Source: Lacipirellula limnantheis
Lineage (GTDB): Bacteria > Planctomycetota > Planctomycetia > Pirellulales > Lacipirellulaceae
Length of the DNA stretch: 64,000 nucleotides
Direction of reading: 5' to 3'
Assembly (NCBI RefSeq): GCF_007746075.1
Contig: NZ_CP036339.1
Coordinates: forward strand, 2,118,885 to 2,182,884
Below are positions 45,820 to 56,800 of the stretch, piece after piece (position 1 is the stretch's first letter; every line of letters starts with the position of its first letter). Both the position numbers and the translations under genes were made by a program. A model generated the notes under the pieces. That model was given only the letters and a program-made list of their open reading frames with translations, ran no database searches and was not told the DNA's origin.

Positions 45820-47964
45820 ATGGGTCATTGCAGAATTCCAACCGTTGCCTGGGCGATGCTGGCTGCCCTATTTGCCGCGGCGCCGCTGCGAGCGCCTGCC
45901 GACGACGCCAAGTCCGCCGAGGGCCCCATTTCCATGCTCGTGATGGATCCGCTGGCTCTTCCCCTATCGTGTCCCTGCGTTGCGGGCTATGCCCAGCGAA
46001 AGTACGAAGTCCTTGGAGATTATCTCAGCAAGGAACTTGGCCGACCAGTCGAGATTACGTTCGCGGAGTCGATCAAGAACGCGCTCGACAAAGAGCACGT
46101 CGACGACATTCACTTGATCATTGGCAAAGACTCGGTCGTGCGTGCACAGAGCAAAAAGCACAAGTACGAACCGTCGCTGCTGGCTCGACTTGTCGGCAAA
46201 GATGGTAACGTGAACCAAACGGGACTCATTGTCGTGCGTTCTGCTGACCCGGCGAAGACGCTCTCTGAACTCAACGGTTATCGAATCTTATTCGGTCCGC
46301 CAGAGTGTGATGAGAAGTTCAGCGCCGCCCGCGAGTTGCTCGAGGAGGCGGGCGTTGACGTGCCCGCGGAGAAGGAGGCCGAGATCGCTTACGCCTGCAG
46401 CGACGGAGCCTGCATGATTATCGATTGGGGCGATAAGATTCACGGGGCGGCCGTAATTTCCAGTTACGCTGCTCCGCTACTTGAAGGTTGCGGCACGATC
46501 AAAAAGGGTGATTTGCGGGTGATTGGCGAAACGAAGCCCGTTCCCTTCGTCGCTGCATTCGCCACTAACTCCCTTGACAAGGAAGAGCAAAAGAAAGTGC
46601 AGGACGCTCTGCTGAAGGCCGGCAAAGCTCCCCGAATGCTGGCGGCGCTCGAAACAATGCTTGGCTTCGTGCCAGAAGACTTCAAACCAATCGTACCGGC
46701 GAAGCCCGTGATCAAAGCGGCCGAAAAGCCGACGGCCACGCAACCATCTTCCGGCGAAGCCAAAACATCCGCCGACGTCCGTTCGCCGACGATCCGGGCG
46801 TGGCCCGGGTGGCTCGGACCCGAGCGGAACGGCCGCGTTGAATGGCTGCCAGATTCGCTGCCCGCGAAGCTCGATATCGTCTGGTCTCGTCCCTTTCTTC
46901 GCCCCGGCATGGGCGGCCTCGCGGCCACCGACCGACATGTGTTCGTCGGCGACCGCGACGCCGCCAACCGGGCCGACGTCTTCCGCTGCCTCGATGCAAC
47001 CAATGGCGAGGAGCGCTGGTCGATTACTCAACCAGCGCTGGGACAGCTCGACTACGACAATCTTCCCCGAGCCACGCCCCTCATCTACCAAGATAAGGTT
47101 CTCTTCTTCGGCGCCTTCGGCGACCTTGTTTGTGCGGAGATGGAAACTGGCCGCGTCGCGTGGCGAATGAACGTCCGCTTGAGGTTTCTAGCCCTCGACA
47201 AATTGCCTTGGGGGACATGCTCGTCGCCGCTCTTGGTAAATGATATGGTCGTTGTTAATCCCGGGGCTCCACGAGCGTCGATTGCCGCCGTGGACGCGGC
47301 GACAGGCGAAACTCGTTGGCAAACGCCGGGCGAGCCGCAAGGCTACGGCTCGTTAATTGCGGCGACATTGGGAGGCGTTCGACAAATCGTCGGTCATACG
47401 CAGTCGACGCTATGCGGCTGGAATGCGGAAACAGGTGTACGTCTTTGGTCGCTCAAACCGCGTACGGACGGTGATTTCAACGTGCCGACGCCCATCGTCA
47501 TTGGCGACAAGTTGTTGGTCGCCACCGAGAATAACGGCGGTCGCCTCTACCGTTTTCGAGAAGGAGGTGAAATCGAACCCGAGCAGGTTGCCGTTAACAC
47601 GAAGCTGAATCCGCAAATGAGCACGCCGATCGCCGTTGGTCGACGAGTGTTCTGCGTCAACCGCCGCTTAGATTGCTTCGACGCGGCCGACGACTTGAAA
47701 AACGTATGGACAGCTCGCGACCGCGCCTTCTGCGAGTTCGGGGCGGCCATCGCGACCGATTCTCGCGTTCTCGTGCAGGGACGTGGGGGCGAGCTAGTAT
47801 TGATCGACGTTTCCGGGCCTGAACCGGCGATCGTCTCACGCAGTCTACTTACGACCGACAAGGTGGCAGCCGATGCAGAGCTGCTGACGTTTCCCGCCCT
47901 GGTAGGAAGTCGCTTGTTTCTCCGGAACGAAACGGCCGTAGTCTGCATTGAGCTTGGCGGCTGA
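45820..47964 (+). CDS. Fusion of PhnD-like binding domain and PQQ-type beta-propeller, cysteine-rich
   Basis: 715 residues from the ATG at 45820, with a perfect AAGGAGG 6 bases upstream (a GTG at 45802 is in frame but would place the Shine-Dalgarno inside the gene). A signal peptide (1-27) is followed by a PhnD/phosphonate-type binding domain (about 36-290): ISMLVMDPLALPL, YLSKELGRPVEITFAESIKNAL and SELNGYRILFG. It carries six cysteines (51, 53, 163, 193, 198, 224), where PhnD proteins usually have few. After a Pro/Ala/Thr linker (295-322), WPGWLGPERNGRVEW opens a BamB-like PQQ propeller (to 715). Substrate unknown; no permease or ATPase follows. Confidence 0.85.
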   Translation: MGHCRIPTVAWAMLAALFAAAPLRAPADDAKSAEGPISMLVMDPLALPLSCPCVAGYAQRKYEVLGDYLSKELGRPVEITFAESIKNALDKEHVDDIHLIIGKDSVVRAQSKKHKYEPSLLARLVGKDGNVNQTGLIVVRSADPAKTLSELNGYRILFGPPECDEKFSAARELLEEAGVDVPAEKEAEIAYACSDGACMIIDWGDKIHGAAVISSYAAPLLEGCGTIKKGDLRVIGETKPVPFVAAFATNSLDKEEQKKVQDALLKAGKAPRMLAALETMLGFVPEDFKPIVPAKPVIKAAEKPTATQPSSGEAKTSADVRSPTIRAWPGWLGPERNGRVEWLPDSLPAKLDIVWSRPFLRPGMGGLAATDRHVFVGDRDAANRADVFRCLDATNGEERWSITQPALGQLDYDNLPRATPLIYQDKVLFFGAFGDLVCAEMETGRVAWRMNVRLRFLALDKLPWGTCSSPLLVNDMVVVNPGAPRASIAAVDAATGETRWQTPGEPQGYGSLIAATLGGVRQIVGHTQSTLCGWNAETGVRLWSLKPRTDGDFNVPTPIVIGDKLLVATENNGGRLYRFREGGEIEPEQVAVNTKLNPQMSTPIAVGRRVFCVNRRLDCFDAADDLKNVWTARDRAFCEFGAAIATDSRVLVQGRGGELVLIDVSGPEPAIVSRSLLTTDKVAADAELLTFPALVGSRLFLRNETAVVCIELGG

Positions 47965-48138
47965 AGGCGACGACACGAGCGTCAAGTATGCTCCGGGGGG
48001 AAGTCCAGCGGATGAAACAATTGCTTCGAGGGACGTCCATACCGCACGGACCATTACGACTTGTGGGATGGCAATACGAAAAAAACCGTATCGTGCGAAC
48101 TAGGGCACTCTTCCATCCTCAACTCAACGTAATCCTAA

Positions 48139-48211
48139 TGCCCCCGGCAGGAATCGAACCTGCGACCAACGGTTTAGGAAACCGCTGCTCTATCCCCTGA
48201 GCTACGAGGGC
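48139..48211 (-). tRNA. tRNA-Arg (anticodon CCU)
   Basis: A cloverleaf is readable on the minus strand. The acceptor arms are GCCCTCG and CGGGGGC, the D-arm is GCTC..GAGC, the anticodon arm GCGGT-TTCCTAA-ACCGT (anticodon CCU), and the T-arm GCAGG-TTCGAAT-CCTGC. The discriminator base is A. CCA is not encoded. It reads AGG arginine codons. Confidence 0.95.
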
Positions 48212-48333
48212 GGCACGCCCCTCAATGTAAAGAGTCGCCGCTCGCCTGGGTAGCGATGCTCCTTCAGGGCGAAGGGCAGCCCCTCAACGATGTCCAGCGA
48301 GCGTGCCAACGACGCCTTGAAGAGGGATAGCCA

Positions 48334-49266
48334 TTATCCCTGGGGCGACTGAAGCATCTGCTTCAACCGTGCGAAATCGCGGCCGATCGCCTGCAAGTTC
48401 TCTTCGGCCGTCGCGCTCGGCAGATATTCAACATGCACTGAAATCGGCACGTTGAGATCGTCGCAGCGCAGCATCTCGAAGTAGGTCGGGTCGACGCGGC
48501 CCTCGCCGAAGGGTACGTCCTTGTCCTGGCGATCGTCCCAGACGAAGTCCTTCATGGAAAGCGCCCCGATGTGAGGTTTGATCAATTGGTAAAGTCGCGG
48601 CCATGAGCGCCCGGCCTCGACTGTCGCGTGTCGAATGTCGAATGCAGCGGCAAGCTCCTGGGGAGAAACGTTCTCGATGAGCTGATGGAGATCCCAGATC
48701 GTCGCGCCAACGTATTCCGGACCACAATGATTCTGCCATAGCCCGACGATGCCGAGTTGTCGATTTAATGCGGCCAGCTCCAACACTTGTGGGCGAATAT
48801 CATTCAGCTGCGCAGAAATCGGACGTTCATCGTCGTAGTGAAACCATCCTAGGCGATAACGCTTGATGCCAAGCTTAGCGGCGACGGCAAGGAGCTTCTC
48901 GTTCGTCGCATTGTCTGCGCGGTTCACCTCGGTGGTTAGTATCGTCACCTCGAGGTTGCGCTTCGCGAGGGAGTCAACCAGCTTTGGTAACTCCTCTTCT
49001 GCACGCTCAGGCGCGATCCGCCCGCCGGTGCGCGCGGTGACTTCAACGCCGCTGAAGCCCAAATCGGCTAGCGAGTCGGCAAGTTCTTCATAACTCAGCT
49101 TTTGGAGGAATTTCTCAAAGGCGCAAAACTGCATCGGTCGGACGCTCGGAGCCGCAGCAAACCCGGCGCTCATCGGAGAATGTCCCATGCCGATGGCGGA
49201 ACCGATGGCTCCAACGGCGGCCAGGAACTCGCGACGGCAGGGTTGTGTTACCGAACTGATGGACAT
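48334..49266 (-). CDS. Tat-exported sugar-phosphate isomerase/epimerase-like protein (AP endonuclease 2 fold)
   Basis: 310 residues from the ATG at 49266, with GGAGG 5 bases upstream. The N-terminus CRREFLAAVGAIGSAIGMG is a twin-arginine signal. A TIM barrel of the xylose isomerase-like family follows: YEELADSLADLGFSGVEVTA, RYRLGWFHYDD, IVGLWQNHCG, AAFDIRHATVEAG, and HVEYLPS at the end, with Glu/His metal-binding positions kept. Members act on sugars or inositol derivatives. A related protein lies at 61484. Confidence 0.85.
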   Translation of the reverse strand: MSISSVTQPCRREFLAAVGAIGSAIGMGHSPMSAGFAAAPSVRPMQFCAFEKFLQKLSYEELADSLADLGFSGVEVTARTGGRIAPERAEEELPKLVDSLAKRNLEVTILTTEVNRADNATNEKLLAVAAKLGIKRYRLGWFHYDDERPISAQLNDIRPQVLELAALNRQLGIVGLWQNHCGPEYVGATIWDLHQLIENVSPQELAAAFDIRHATVEAGRSWPRLYQLIKPHIGALSMKDFVWDDRQDKDVPFGEGRVDPTYFEMLRCDDLNVPISVHVEYLPSATAEENLQAIGRDFARLKQMLQSPQG

Positions 49267-49557
49267 CTCAACCTCCGCGTGCAAGGAGCGAGTCAGCAAG
49301 GGCAGCGCGACAGTGGGCAGTATACACTGCAATAGATGAAGTCGCTTGGAACGGGCAGGACGAGGCGATCGTGCATCGCAATTTCCGTGCGGCCGTTGTA
49401 CCGCAACTGCTTATTGCTCTTTGACTGGATCGCGCTAAGCCGTCCGCGGTGGATTTCCTGGCGTACGCCGGCGCCGCGACCTATCGCGATTTCCGCTCGC
49501 GAGACGGTGATTGGCTCCTGAACCACGCAGTATTGGCGGGCCGAGTCGTCCGTCTTT

Positions 49558-50220
49558 CTATCCTTCGCTAGCGATCGTGCGTTTCTTCTCGCGCCGGGCG
49601 CGCCAATACTCAAATGCCGCCGGCAGCAACGAGATGAACACGATGGCGATGATAATCAGCGAGAAATTCTCCTTGACGACCGTCAAGCCGCCAAACAAAT
49701 ATCCTGCGTAGACGCCGATGACGACCCAAGCGATCGCTCCCACGACGTTGTACAGCGCGAACTGTCGGTAGCTCATCTGGCCCACGCCGGCGATGAACGG
49801 AGCAAACGTTCGCACAATCGGCACGAAGCGCGCGATGATGATCGTCTTGCCGCCATACCGCTCGTAAAACGCGCGAGTCTTCTCCAAATGTGATCGCTTG
49901 AACAACCGCGAATCTTCTTTCTTGAAGACCGCGGGCCCGATGTAGCGGCCGATCTGGTAATTGACGGCGTCGCCTAGCACTGCGGCAATGGTCAGCAGCA
50001 CCACGAGCAAATGAGGATTGAGCGAGCCCAAGGCCGCGATCGCCCCCGCGGCAAACAACAGCGAATCTCCCGGCAAGATCGGAGTGACGACCAGTCCCGT
50101 CTCGCAGAAGACAATGAGGACGAGGACCAGGTATGTCCACGTCCCGTATTCCTTCACCAACTCGCCGAGGTGTTTGTCGAGATGGAGGAAGAGATCAACG
50201 AAGTGGGAGAGATATTCCAT
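49558..50220 (-). CDS. DedA-family membrane protein
   Basis: 220 residues. Four to five membrane segments are apparent. The family motif is clear: [26 protein letters not shown] at about 38-63, and the second conserved part [23 protein letters not shown] at about 132-155. DedA proteins are implicated in recycling undecaprenyl phosphate or other lipid carriers and in membrane-potential homeostasis. A basic C-terminus (RREKKR) ends the protein. Nothing around it indicates a specialised role. Confidence 0.93.
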   Translation of the reverse strand: MEYLSHFVDLFLHLDKHLGELVKEYGTWTYLVLVLIVFCETGLVVTPILPGDSLLFAAGAIAALGSLNPHLLVVLLTIAAVLGDAVNYQIGRYIGPAVFKKEDSRLFKRSHLEKTRAFYERYGGKTIIIARFVPIVRTFAPFIAGVGQMSYRQFALYNVVGAIAWVVIGVYAGYLFGGLTVVKENFSLIIIAIVFISLLPAAFEYWRARREKKRTIASEG

Positions 50221-50361
50221 GAAACGGCAGACGTCTGAGTCGAGGAAAGAATACGTCGGGCTTTCAAGAATAGCTTAGACCCCGCCGGCGGGCGACGTTC
50301 GGGTTCTTCCCAAAGCCGCCGTTTCGGCGAATTGTGCGAGTTTCCAACAGCTGGACGCCGT

Positions 50362-51252
50362 CTAAGCCGCTTTCTCGTCGGCGGGAAGCACATCGACGTT
50401 GACGCCCATGCTGTGTTCGCCGCCGCCGACAAAGACGCCCTGGATGGGGCAGACGTCGCTGTAGTCGCGACCCCATGCAATGGTGATGTGAGCGTCGCCA
50501 ATCAAGGCGTTGTTCGTGGGATCAAAGTCGACCCAACCAAGGGGGCCGCAATGGACTGACGCCCAGGCGTGCGACGCGTCGGCGCCAATCATCCGCGGTT
50601 TTCCCGGGGGCGGAATCGTGCGGAGGTAGCCGCTCACATAGCGACTCGGAAGCCCCATGGACCGCGCGCAGCCGATCGCCAAATGCGCAAAATCTTGGCA
50701 AACGCCGCGACGCAGCCGCAATAGTTCCTCCAGCGGCGTATGCACCGTCGTCGCCTTGGCGTCGAACTGGAAATCGCGATGGATCCTGGCGGTCAGATCG
50801 ACGATCGCTTCTAGAATTGGCCTACCAGCTGGGAAGCTAGGGGACGCATAGTCTCGCAACTGGGCCGAAGGCCTCACGCGAGGCGAGCGGAGCGTCAATT
50901 GGTAGATAGAGAGGTCCGCGCTCGTTGCCCCAGTGATCGACTGTCGCGCCGCGACTTCCCAGGTGAGCGACTCGCTGGGCGTGAGCTGCGGCGTTGGCAA
51001 GACTTGGACGACGCTTCGCGCCGTCACCTCCAGCCCGTTGTGCGACCCTTCGATCGAAAAGTAGTCGACGATATTGCCGAACCAATCAGTACGACTCGTC
51101 ATGAACGCCGGCTCAGGCACGATCTGCAGTCGGTACTCAGCGCACACCTGGCGCTTCGAGGCGCGCGGCGCCAAGTGGAGCATGTTGTGACAGACGGGCG
51201 CGGCTTCCGCGTATGCGTACCAGGTTCGGTGCTTGATTGTGTACTTCATCAT
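50362..51252 (-). CDS. Transglutaminase-like protein of the ATP-grasp/alpha-E cluster
   Basis: 296 residues without a signal peptide, so cytoplasmic. The N-terminal beta domain (KYTIKHRTWYAYAEAAPVCHNMLHLAPR) is the bacterial transglutaminase N-terminal family. The core has the triad Cys185 (RRGVCQDFAHLAIG), His228 (DASHAWASVHC) and Asp244 (GWVDFDPTNN). It is third in an operon with the fusion protein (9-base gap) and the large transglutaminase. In this context it probably hydrolyses or transfers an amide made by the ATP-grasp partner. Confidence 0.92.
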   Translation of the reverse strand: MMKYTIKHRTWYAYAEAAPVCHNMLHLAPRASKRQVCAEYRLQIVPEPAFMTSRTDWFGNIVDYFSIEGSHNGLEVTARSVVQVLPTPQLTPSESLTWEVAARQSITGATSADLSIYQLTLRSPRVRPSAQLRDYASPSFPAGRPILEAIVDLTARIHRDFQFDAKATTVHTPLEELLRLRRGVCQDFAHLAIGCARSMGLPSRYVSGYLRTIPPPGKPRMIGADASHAWASVHCGPLGWVDFDPTNNALIGDAHITIAWGRDYSDVCPIQGVFVGGGEHSMGVNVDVLPADEKAA

Positions 51253-51261
51253 GAAGCGTCG

Positions 51262-53781
51262 CTAGTTGTTCGCTAGTCTCTGCGCCGAGCCGCTGTGGAA
51301 GAAGTACCGATGAGACACAGCGTCCGAAAGCTTCGGCAACGTCGTATCGATGGTCGTCAATAACGAATCTAGCGGCTCCTCGTCGCCTGATTCGTACGCC
51401 CGGGCGATCGCCAGCGGATCGGAGCGCCGAATAAGGTGCAGCAGCGAAGCGGCGAGTCGCTCCTCCGTGACTTGGCCAGGGACGACGGACTCCCGCGGCA
51501 ATTGCGCCGCGTGCGAAGTACATTCTACCAACTGAAATGCCATCGATCGTGGATTTGTTTCGTCTGTCATTAGCAGATCGAGTACCGCCCCCAACTGGAA
51601 CCGCGAGTAATACCGCGACCGGTACGTCATTAAGCTGTCGGAGACTTCCAGCAGCGATTCAAGTGCGGCCGGATCGCTGCCGCCGCCCTCGGCGACGACG
51701 GAGCGAATCAACTGCGACGCTTGCAGCGTGCGCTCCAATCGCCGGCCAAAGTCGAGGAAGCGCCATGCGTGGGTACGAGTCATTCCTTCGGCGAATTGGC
51801 CGGTAAGCGCCGCCAGGCTTGCCAGCAGGCCGTCTACCTTCACGAGCATATCGAGAAGACCGTCGTCCGACTTCACTGGCTGAAACTCGTCGTTGAGTTC
51901 GCGAATGATTCGCCAGGTGTCGAGTGAAATGAGGTCCCGCACCGTGGCTGCCAATTGGGCGAGATTTGCCACGGTCGAGCGCAGCGTGCCGGGCGTCTTA
52001 TCATCGAAAACCGCCGCTGGCAGGAGCTTTTCCAGGGCCGGCATCTGCACCTTGATCTCTTCGACGACGTAACCAGGCTCGATCTGTCCTAATTCAGCAA
52101 GCACGCGGATCAGTAGTTGAAGCTCCGGGATTCGCTCTGCATCCTGTTCGCTTGTCAAGCGCAGAGCAACGGCGCGAATCAACTTGCCGAGCGACTCGGC
52201 GCGCACCGACTGACGTCCCAGCCAAAAGAAATGCTCCGCCGCGCGGCTGGGCAAATCAACGCCGCCGCGCCGTAGCGCCAGCGGTTCGTCGGGCGCCGAG
52301 AGCAATGTGACCGAACTGACGGGACCCTCGGCCAAGACCCAAGTGTCTTTACTCCGCTCGCCTTCCAGAAGCGACACGTCGAGCGGACCGAGCGCGGCGC
52401 TGACCCGCGCCAACCCGCCCGGCATCACCTCGTAGCTATCCGCGGTCGAAACGGCGAACGCCCGCAGGGAAATGTAGGAATGCGTGACGTCGTTCCCCGA
52501 CCAGACCGGCGCGGTGGAGCGGCGGACCCGTTCCTGAGCGACGTACGCTGCGGGATTCGCCTCGATCATCGCCGTCAATTCGCTGCGGCTCAGTTCCAAC
52601 AACCGGGAGTCGTTGACGCCCCGCCGACGATAGGCCGGGCGAATCGCCAACTCAGAGATACGGCTCAGCACATAGCGCTTGCTCTTGGGATCTCCGCACC
52701 ACCAGGTGGCGACGTTAGGCATCAACAACGGCTCGCTGAGCAACGTCTCGGATAGTTGCGGCAAGAACGCCATAAACAGCGGCGACTCTAGCAGTCCGCT
52801 TCCGAGGCCGTTCGCCACCGCGGCGTTGTTGCTCCGCAGGCATTGCAACAGTCCAGCGACTCCCATCGACGACGCATCGGAAAGTTCCAGCGGATCGCAG
52901 TTTTCGCTGTTCGGCCGTCGCAACAGCACGTCGACCGGCGACAGGCCGCCGAGGGTCTTCAAGTAGAGTCGATTGCGCCTTACGGCAAGGTCCCCCGCCT
53001 CGGCAAGGGTATAACCCAGGTAACGCGCGAGGAAAGCGTCTTCAAAGTAGTTTGCACTTCCCGCCAGCTGGCTTAGCCACACGATGCGTGCCCGCTCTCG
53101 GTCGGGCGCCAGACGGGCTAGATGTTCTTGAACGGAGATAAAATAGGGCGCGAGCCTCTCGACGCGGCATTCATGGATCACGTCGGGCAGCATCCGCGAC
53201 ATGGCGATGCGGTTCTGCAAGGCGAAGCCGGCGCCAGAAGGCGATTCGCAGCGATCGTCGAGCACCCACCAACGTCCCTCGGGTGAACGAGCGACGTCGG
53301 CGCCGTAAACGTGGAGGATGCGCTGCGGCGAAACTTCCGGCCGGCAGTAGGGCAGCAGGAACCCCGGATGACGAAACACAGCTTCCGCGGGAATGTGACC
53401 TGACTTGATAAGCTGCTGCGGGCCGTAGAGATCCTGCAGGACGAGGTCGAGGAGCGTCGCGCGCTGGCGCAGCGCCGCGGCGACGCCGCGCCACTCGGCC
53501 GCCTCGATTACCAACGGAAAGGCGTCAAGCTCCCAAGGGTGGCTTCTGGCGTGCGGGGCCTTCGGATCGGGGTAGGCCAAGCTGTTCTGCTGAAGCAATC
53601 GCTGAGCCTGTTCCCAACGGCGGCCAAACTCTGCGCGCGTTAACCCTTCCGTGGCTTCGATAAACTGCCGCCACGCAGGCCGCAATTCGCCCGGAGCGGA
53701 GAAGACTTCGTCGTACGACCCGCCCGCGCCTGCATAACCGCTGAACAGAGTGGCGTCCACGCGTAGATCTGAGCCAGGCAA
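51262..53781 (-). CDS. Circularly permuted ATP-grasp / alpha-E domain fusion protein
   Basis: 839 residues from a TTG at 53781; an in-frame stop lies just upstream, and a GTG seven codons later is the alternative. The N-terminal part (about 30-490) matches the circularly permuted ATP-grasp family: YDEVFSAPGELRPAW, LQDLYGPQQLI, VYGADVARSPEGRWWVLDDRCESPSGAGFAL. The rest (about 500-830) is the helical alpha-E domain: PSRAAEHFFWLGRQSVRAE to YRSRYYSRFQLGAVLDLLM. In many bacteria these are two adjacent genes. It is likely to form an amide or peptide bond with ATP. Confidence 0.92.
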   Translation of the reverse strand: MPGSDLRVDATLFSGYAGAGGSYDEVFSAPGELRPAWRQFIEATEGLTRAEFGRRWEQAQRLLQQNSLAYPDPKAPHARSHPWELDAFPLVIEAAEWRGVAAALRQRATLLDLVLQDLYGPQQLIKSGHIPAEAVFRHPGFLLPYCRPEVSPQRILHVYGADVARSPEGRWWVLDDRCESPSGAGFALQNRIAMSRMLPDVIHECRVERLAPYFISVQEHLARLAPDRERARIVWLSQLAGSANYFEDAFLARYLGYTLAEAGDLAVRRNRLYLKTLGGLSPVDVLLRRPNSENCDPLELSDASSMGVAGLLQCLRSNNAAVANGLGSGLLESPLFMAFLPQLSETLLSEPLLMPNVATWWCGDPKSKRYVLSRISELAIRPAYRRRGVNDSRLLELSRSELTAMIEANPAAYVAQERVRRSTAPVWSGNDVTHSYISLRAFAVSTADSYEVMPGGLARVSAALGPLDVSLLEGERSKDTWVLAEGPVSSVTLLSAPDEPLALRRGGVDLPSRAAEHFFWLGRQSVRAESLGKLIRAVALRLTSEQDAERIPELQLLIRVLAELGQIEPGYVVEEIKVQMPALEKLLPAAVFDDKTPGTLRSTVANLAQLAATVRDLISLDTWRIIRELNDEFQPVKSDDGLLDMLVKVDGLLASLAALTGQFAEGMTRTHAWRFLDFGRRLERTLQASQLIRSVVAEGGGSDPAALESLLEVSDSLMTYRSRYYSRFQLGAVLDLLMTDETNPRSMAFQLVECTSHAAQLPRESVVPGQVTEERLAASLLHLIRRSDPLAIARAYESGDEEPLDSLLTTIDTTLPKLSDAVSHRYFFHSGSAQRLANN

Positions 53782-53819
53782 TGGAAGTGTCCCGCCGCGG
53801 TCGAGGTCTCAACTGGTGA

Positions 53820-56800
53820 TTATCGGTTTCGGCGTAGATCGAGCGTTAATGGAAAATCGGGGTTCGGCTCATCTCGCGGCGGCACGATCGGTCCGCCGCG
53901 ATGCCCCATCTTGAAAAAGCGTGCATAACGGCGACTTTCAGCCTCGAAGGCGTTGATCGGGAACAACTCGGGATTGAGACCCCCCGGATGTCCGACGTGG
54001 TAGGTACACCCGCCCAGCGAACGGTTCATCCAACCGTCGACCAAATCAAAGGCCAATGGGGCATCGATCGGGATCGTCGGATGAAGACAACTTGGCGGTT
54101 GCCAGGCGCGATAACGCACGCCCGCGACGTACTCTCCTTCCGTTCCCGTTGGGTGGAGCGGCACCTTGCGACCGTTGCACGTCATGTAATGGCGCGTGTC
54201 GGTCATGCCCTGGACCAACACCTGCAACCGCTCCAGCGATGAATCGACGTAGCGCGAGGTCCCGGTCCCGGTCGCCTCTTCGCCAAGGACGTACCACGGT
54301 TCGATGGCTTTGCGCAGCTCGATCCTCATGCCGGCCTGAGAGAATTCTCCCATCCGCGGAAAGCGAAACTCGAAGTGGGCCTCGAACCATGCCTTGTCCA
54401 TGGCGTAGCCTGCTTGGCGAATCTCTTCGACGACGTCGTTGAAATCTTGCCGCACGAACTGCGGCAGCATGAAGCGATCATGCAACGACGTATCCCAATC
54501 GACTAACGTTGCGCTGTACGGCTTCTCCCAGAAGCGAGCGACGAGGCACCGCAATAGTAACTGTTGCGCCATACTCATGCGCCAGTGGGGCGGCATCTCG
54601 AACGCGCGGAATTCGACAAGGCCGAGTCGCCCCGTCGAACTGTCCGGCGAGAACAACTTGTCGATGCAAAACTCCGCGCGGTGCGTGTTGCCGGTGCCGT
54701 CGACCAGTAGATTGCGGAAGACGCGATCGACCATCCACGACGGGTAATTCCCTCGGTCGCGAATTTGCTCCATGGCAATCTGCAATTCGTACCGTGCATC
54801 GCGGCGGCCTTCGTCGACGCGCGGCGCCTGGCTCGTCGGGCCAATAAAGCTGCCCGAGAAGAGGTACGAAAGCGATGGGTGATTATGCCAATAGGCGAGC
54901 AGGCTCCGCAGCACGTCGGGGCGTCGCAGAAACGGGCTGTCCGCTGGCGTCGCCCCGCCAAGGACGACGTGGTTGCCGCCGCCGGTGCCGGTATGCGTGC
55001 CGTCGAGATCGAATTTCTCCGTTCCTAGCCGCGAATAGCGGGCGTCTTCGTAAACGCCCGAGGTGATCGCGACGAGCTCGTCCCAACTCTCGGCCGGGTG
55101 GACGTTCACTTCGATGACGCCGGGATCAGGCGTCACTTTGAAGTGGTTGATCCGGTGATCGTGCGGCGGCTCGTATCCTTCAATGACCACCGGCGTCCTG
55201 AATTGGGTCGCCGTTTCTTCAATGGCCGTGACGAGCTCCAGGTAATCTTCAAGCCGATCGAGCGGCGGCATGAAGAGGTGGATCACGCCGTCGCGCGGCT
55301 CGACGCAGAGGGCCGTCCGCACCATCCAGGCGGGGTCAGTCTGCTGCCCGCGGACGACGGCGCCGCCGCGCTGGCCAGCGAAGTCGTTGTTCCCGTTCTG
55401 CAGCCAGGGGGCGTGCGGTCCGCGGCCAGGTTCATGGCCGTTGCCTTCATGCACCCCGCCGTTGCCGGAAAAACCTTCGACAATCTGACCAGAGTAGTCG
55501 CCGAAGTAGGCGCCTTCCGGGCCCGTACCCCAACCGCCGCCGCCGCTCCATGCTGGCTGCAGCGTCTGAGCGCCGACGGCGCTTCGCGCCGCGATATTGT
55601 CGCGCATGCGCTGATACTGCGGCAATGGCTGTCGATCGGCGAACGGCTCCATCGCGTACCCGTACGATTCGATTGCTGGCCGTTTCGCCCACAGCAGCGA
55701 CTGAATCGGCAAACGAAAGCCCATCGGCGAATCGCCCGGCAGCAAGAACATCTCGTCGCTGCGGACAACCCACTCGCCGCTTTCCCAGTACGGATCGTCC
55801 GCCCACCAGACGCGGCGAATCGGCAGCGCACAGCCGACCGGCGACGTGATGCCTTGCTCAAAGACTTTGGCCATCCGCGCGCGGTCTTCGGCATTCTCCA
55901 GTTTTGAATCCCGCAGCGTGACGTTTGCCGGCAGCCGGCGCTCTTTCCAAGCGTAGTACAGGACATCCTCAAAACCGTCGATCACATGCTCCGGCTTCAC
56001 GCCCAAACGTTCGGCCAATGATTGCCCAAAGCGGCGGGCATCGTCGACCGTCTGCTCACCCTTCTTCGTCGGATCGGCGAAGAGCGACTCATCCCCCCAG
56101 ATCGGTTGGCCGTCGCGACGCCAGTAGCACTTCAGCGACCAGCGCGGGAGCGGTTCGCCCGGATACCATTTGCCTTGACCCAGGTGGAGCAGCCCCCCTG
56201 GCGCGAAACGGTGCTTCATGCGCGTCAACAGGTCGCCCGCCAGCCGCCGTTTGTTCGGTCCCATTGCGGCCGTTTTCCACTCGGCGCCTTCCATGTCGTC
56301 GATCGACACGAACGTCGGCTCGCCCCCCATCGTCAGCCGCACGTCGCCGGCCGCGAGATGGCGATCAACTTCTTGACCGAGCGCGTTGACCGCGACCCAT
56401 TCTTCATCGCTATACGGCTTCGTAACGCGCGGATCTTCGTGGATCCGCGTGATTTCCATGTGGAACTTAAACTCGCTCGCCGCCGCGGTTGCAGAGAAAG
56501 AGATGGGCGCCGCGCCAACCGGATCGGGCGTGCAGGCGAGCGGTATATGACCTTCGCCGCACATCAACCCCGAGGTCGGGTCGAGGCCGATCCAACCGGC
56601 GCCCGGCAAAAAGACCTCAGTCCAGGCGTGCAGATCGGTGAAGTCATGCTCGGCCCCGCTGGGGCCGTCGAGCGACTTTACGTCAGGAGTCAATTGAATC
56701 AGGTAGCCCGAGACGAATCGCGCGGCCAGTCCCGAACGCCGCAAAATGTTTACCAGCAGCCATGCTGTGTCGCGGCACGAGCCGCTGCGCTTCTGCAACG

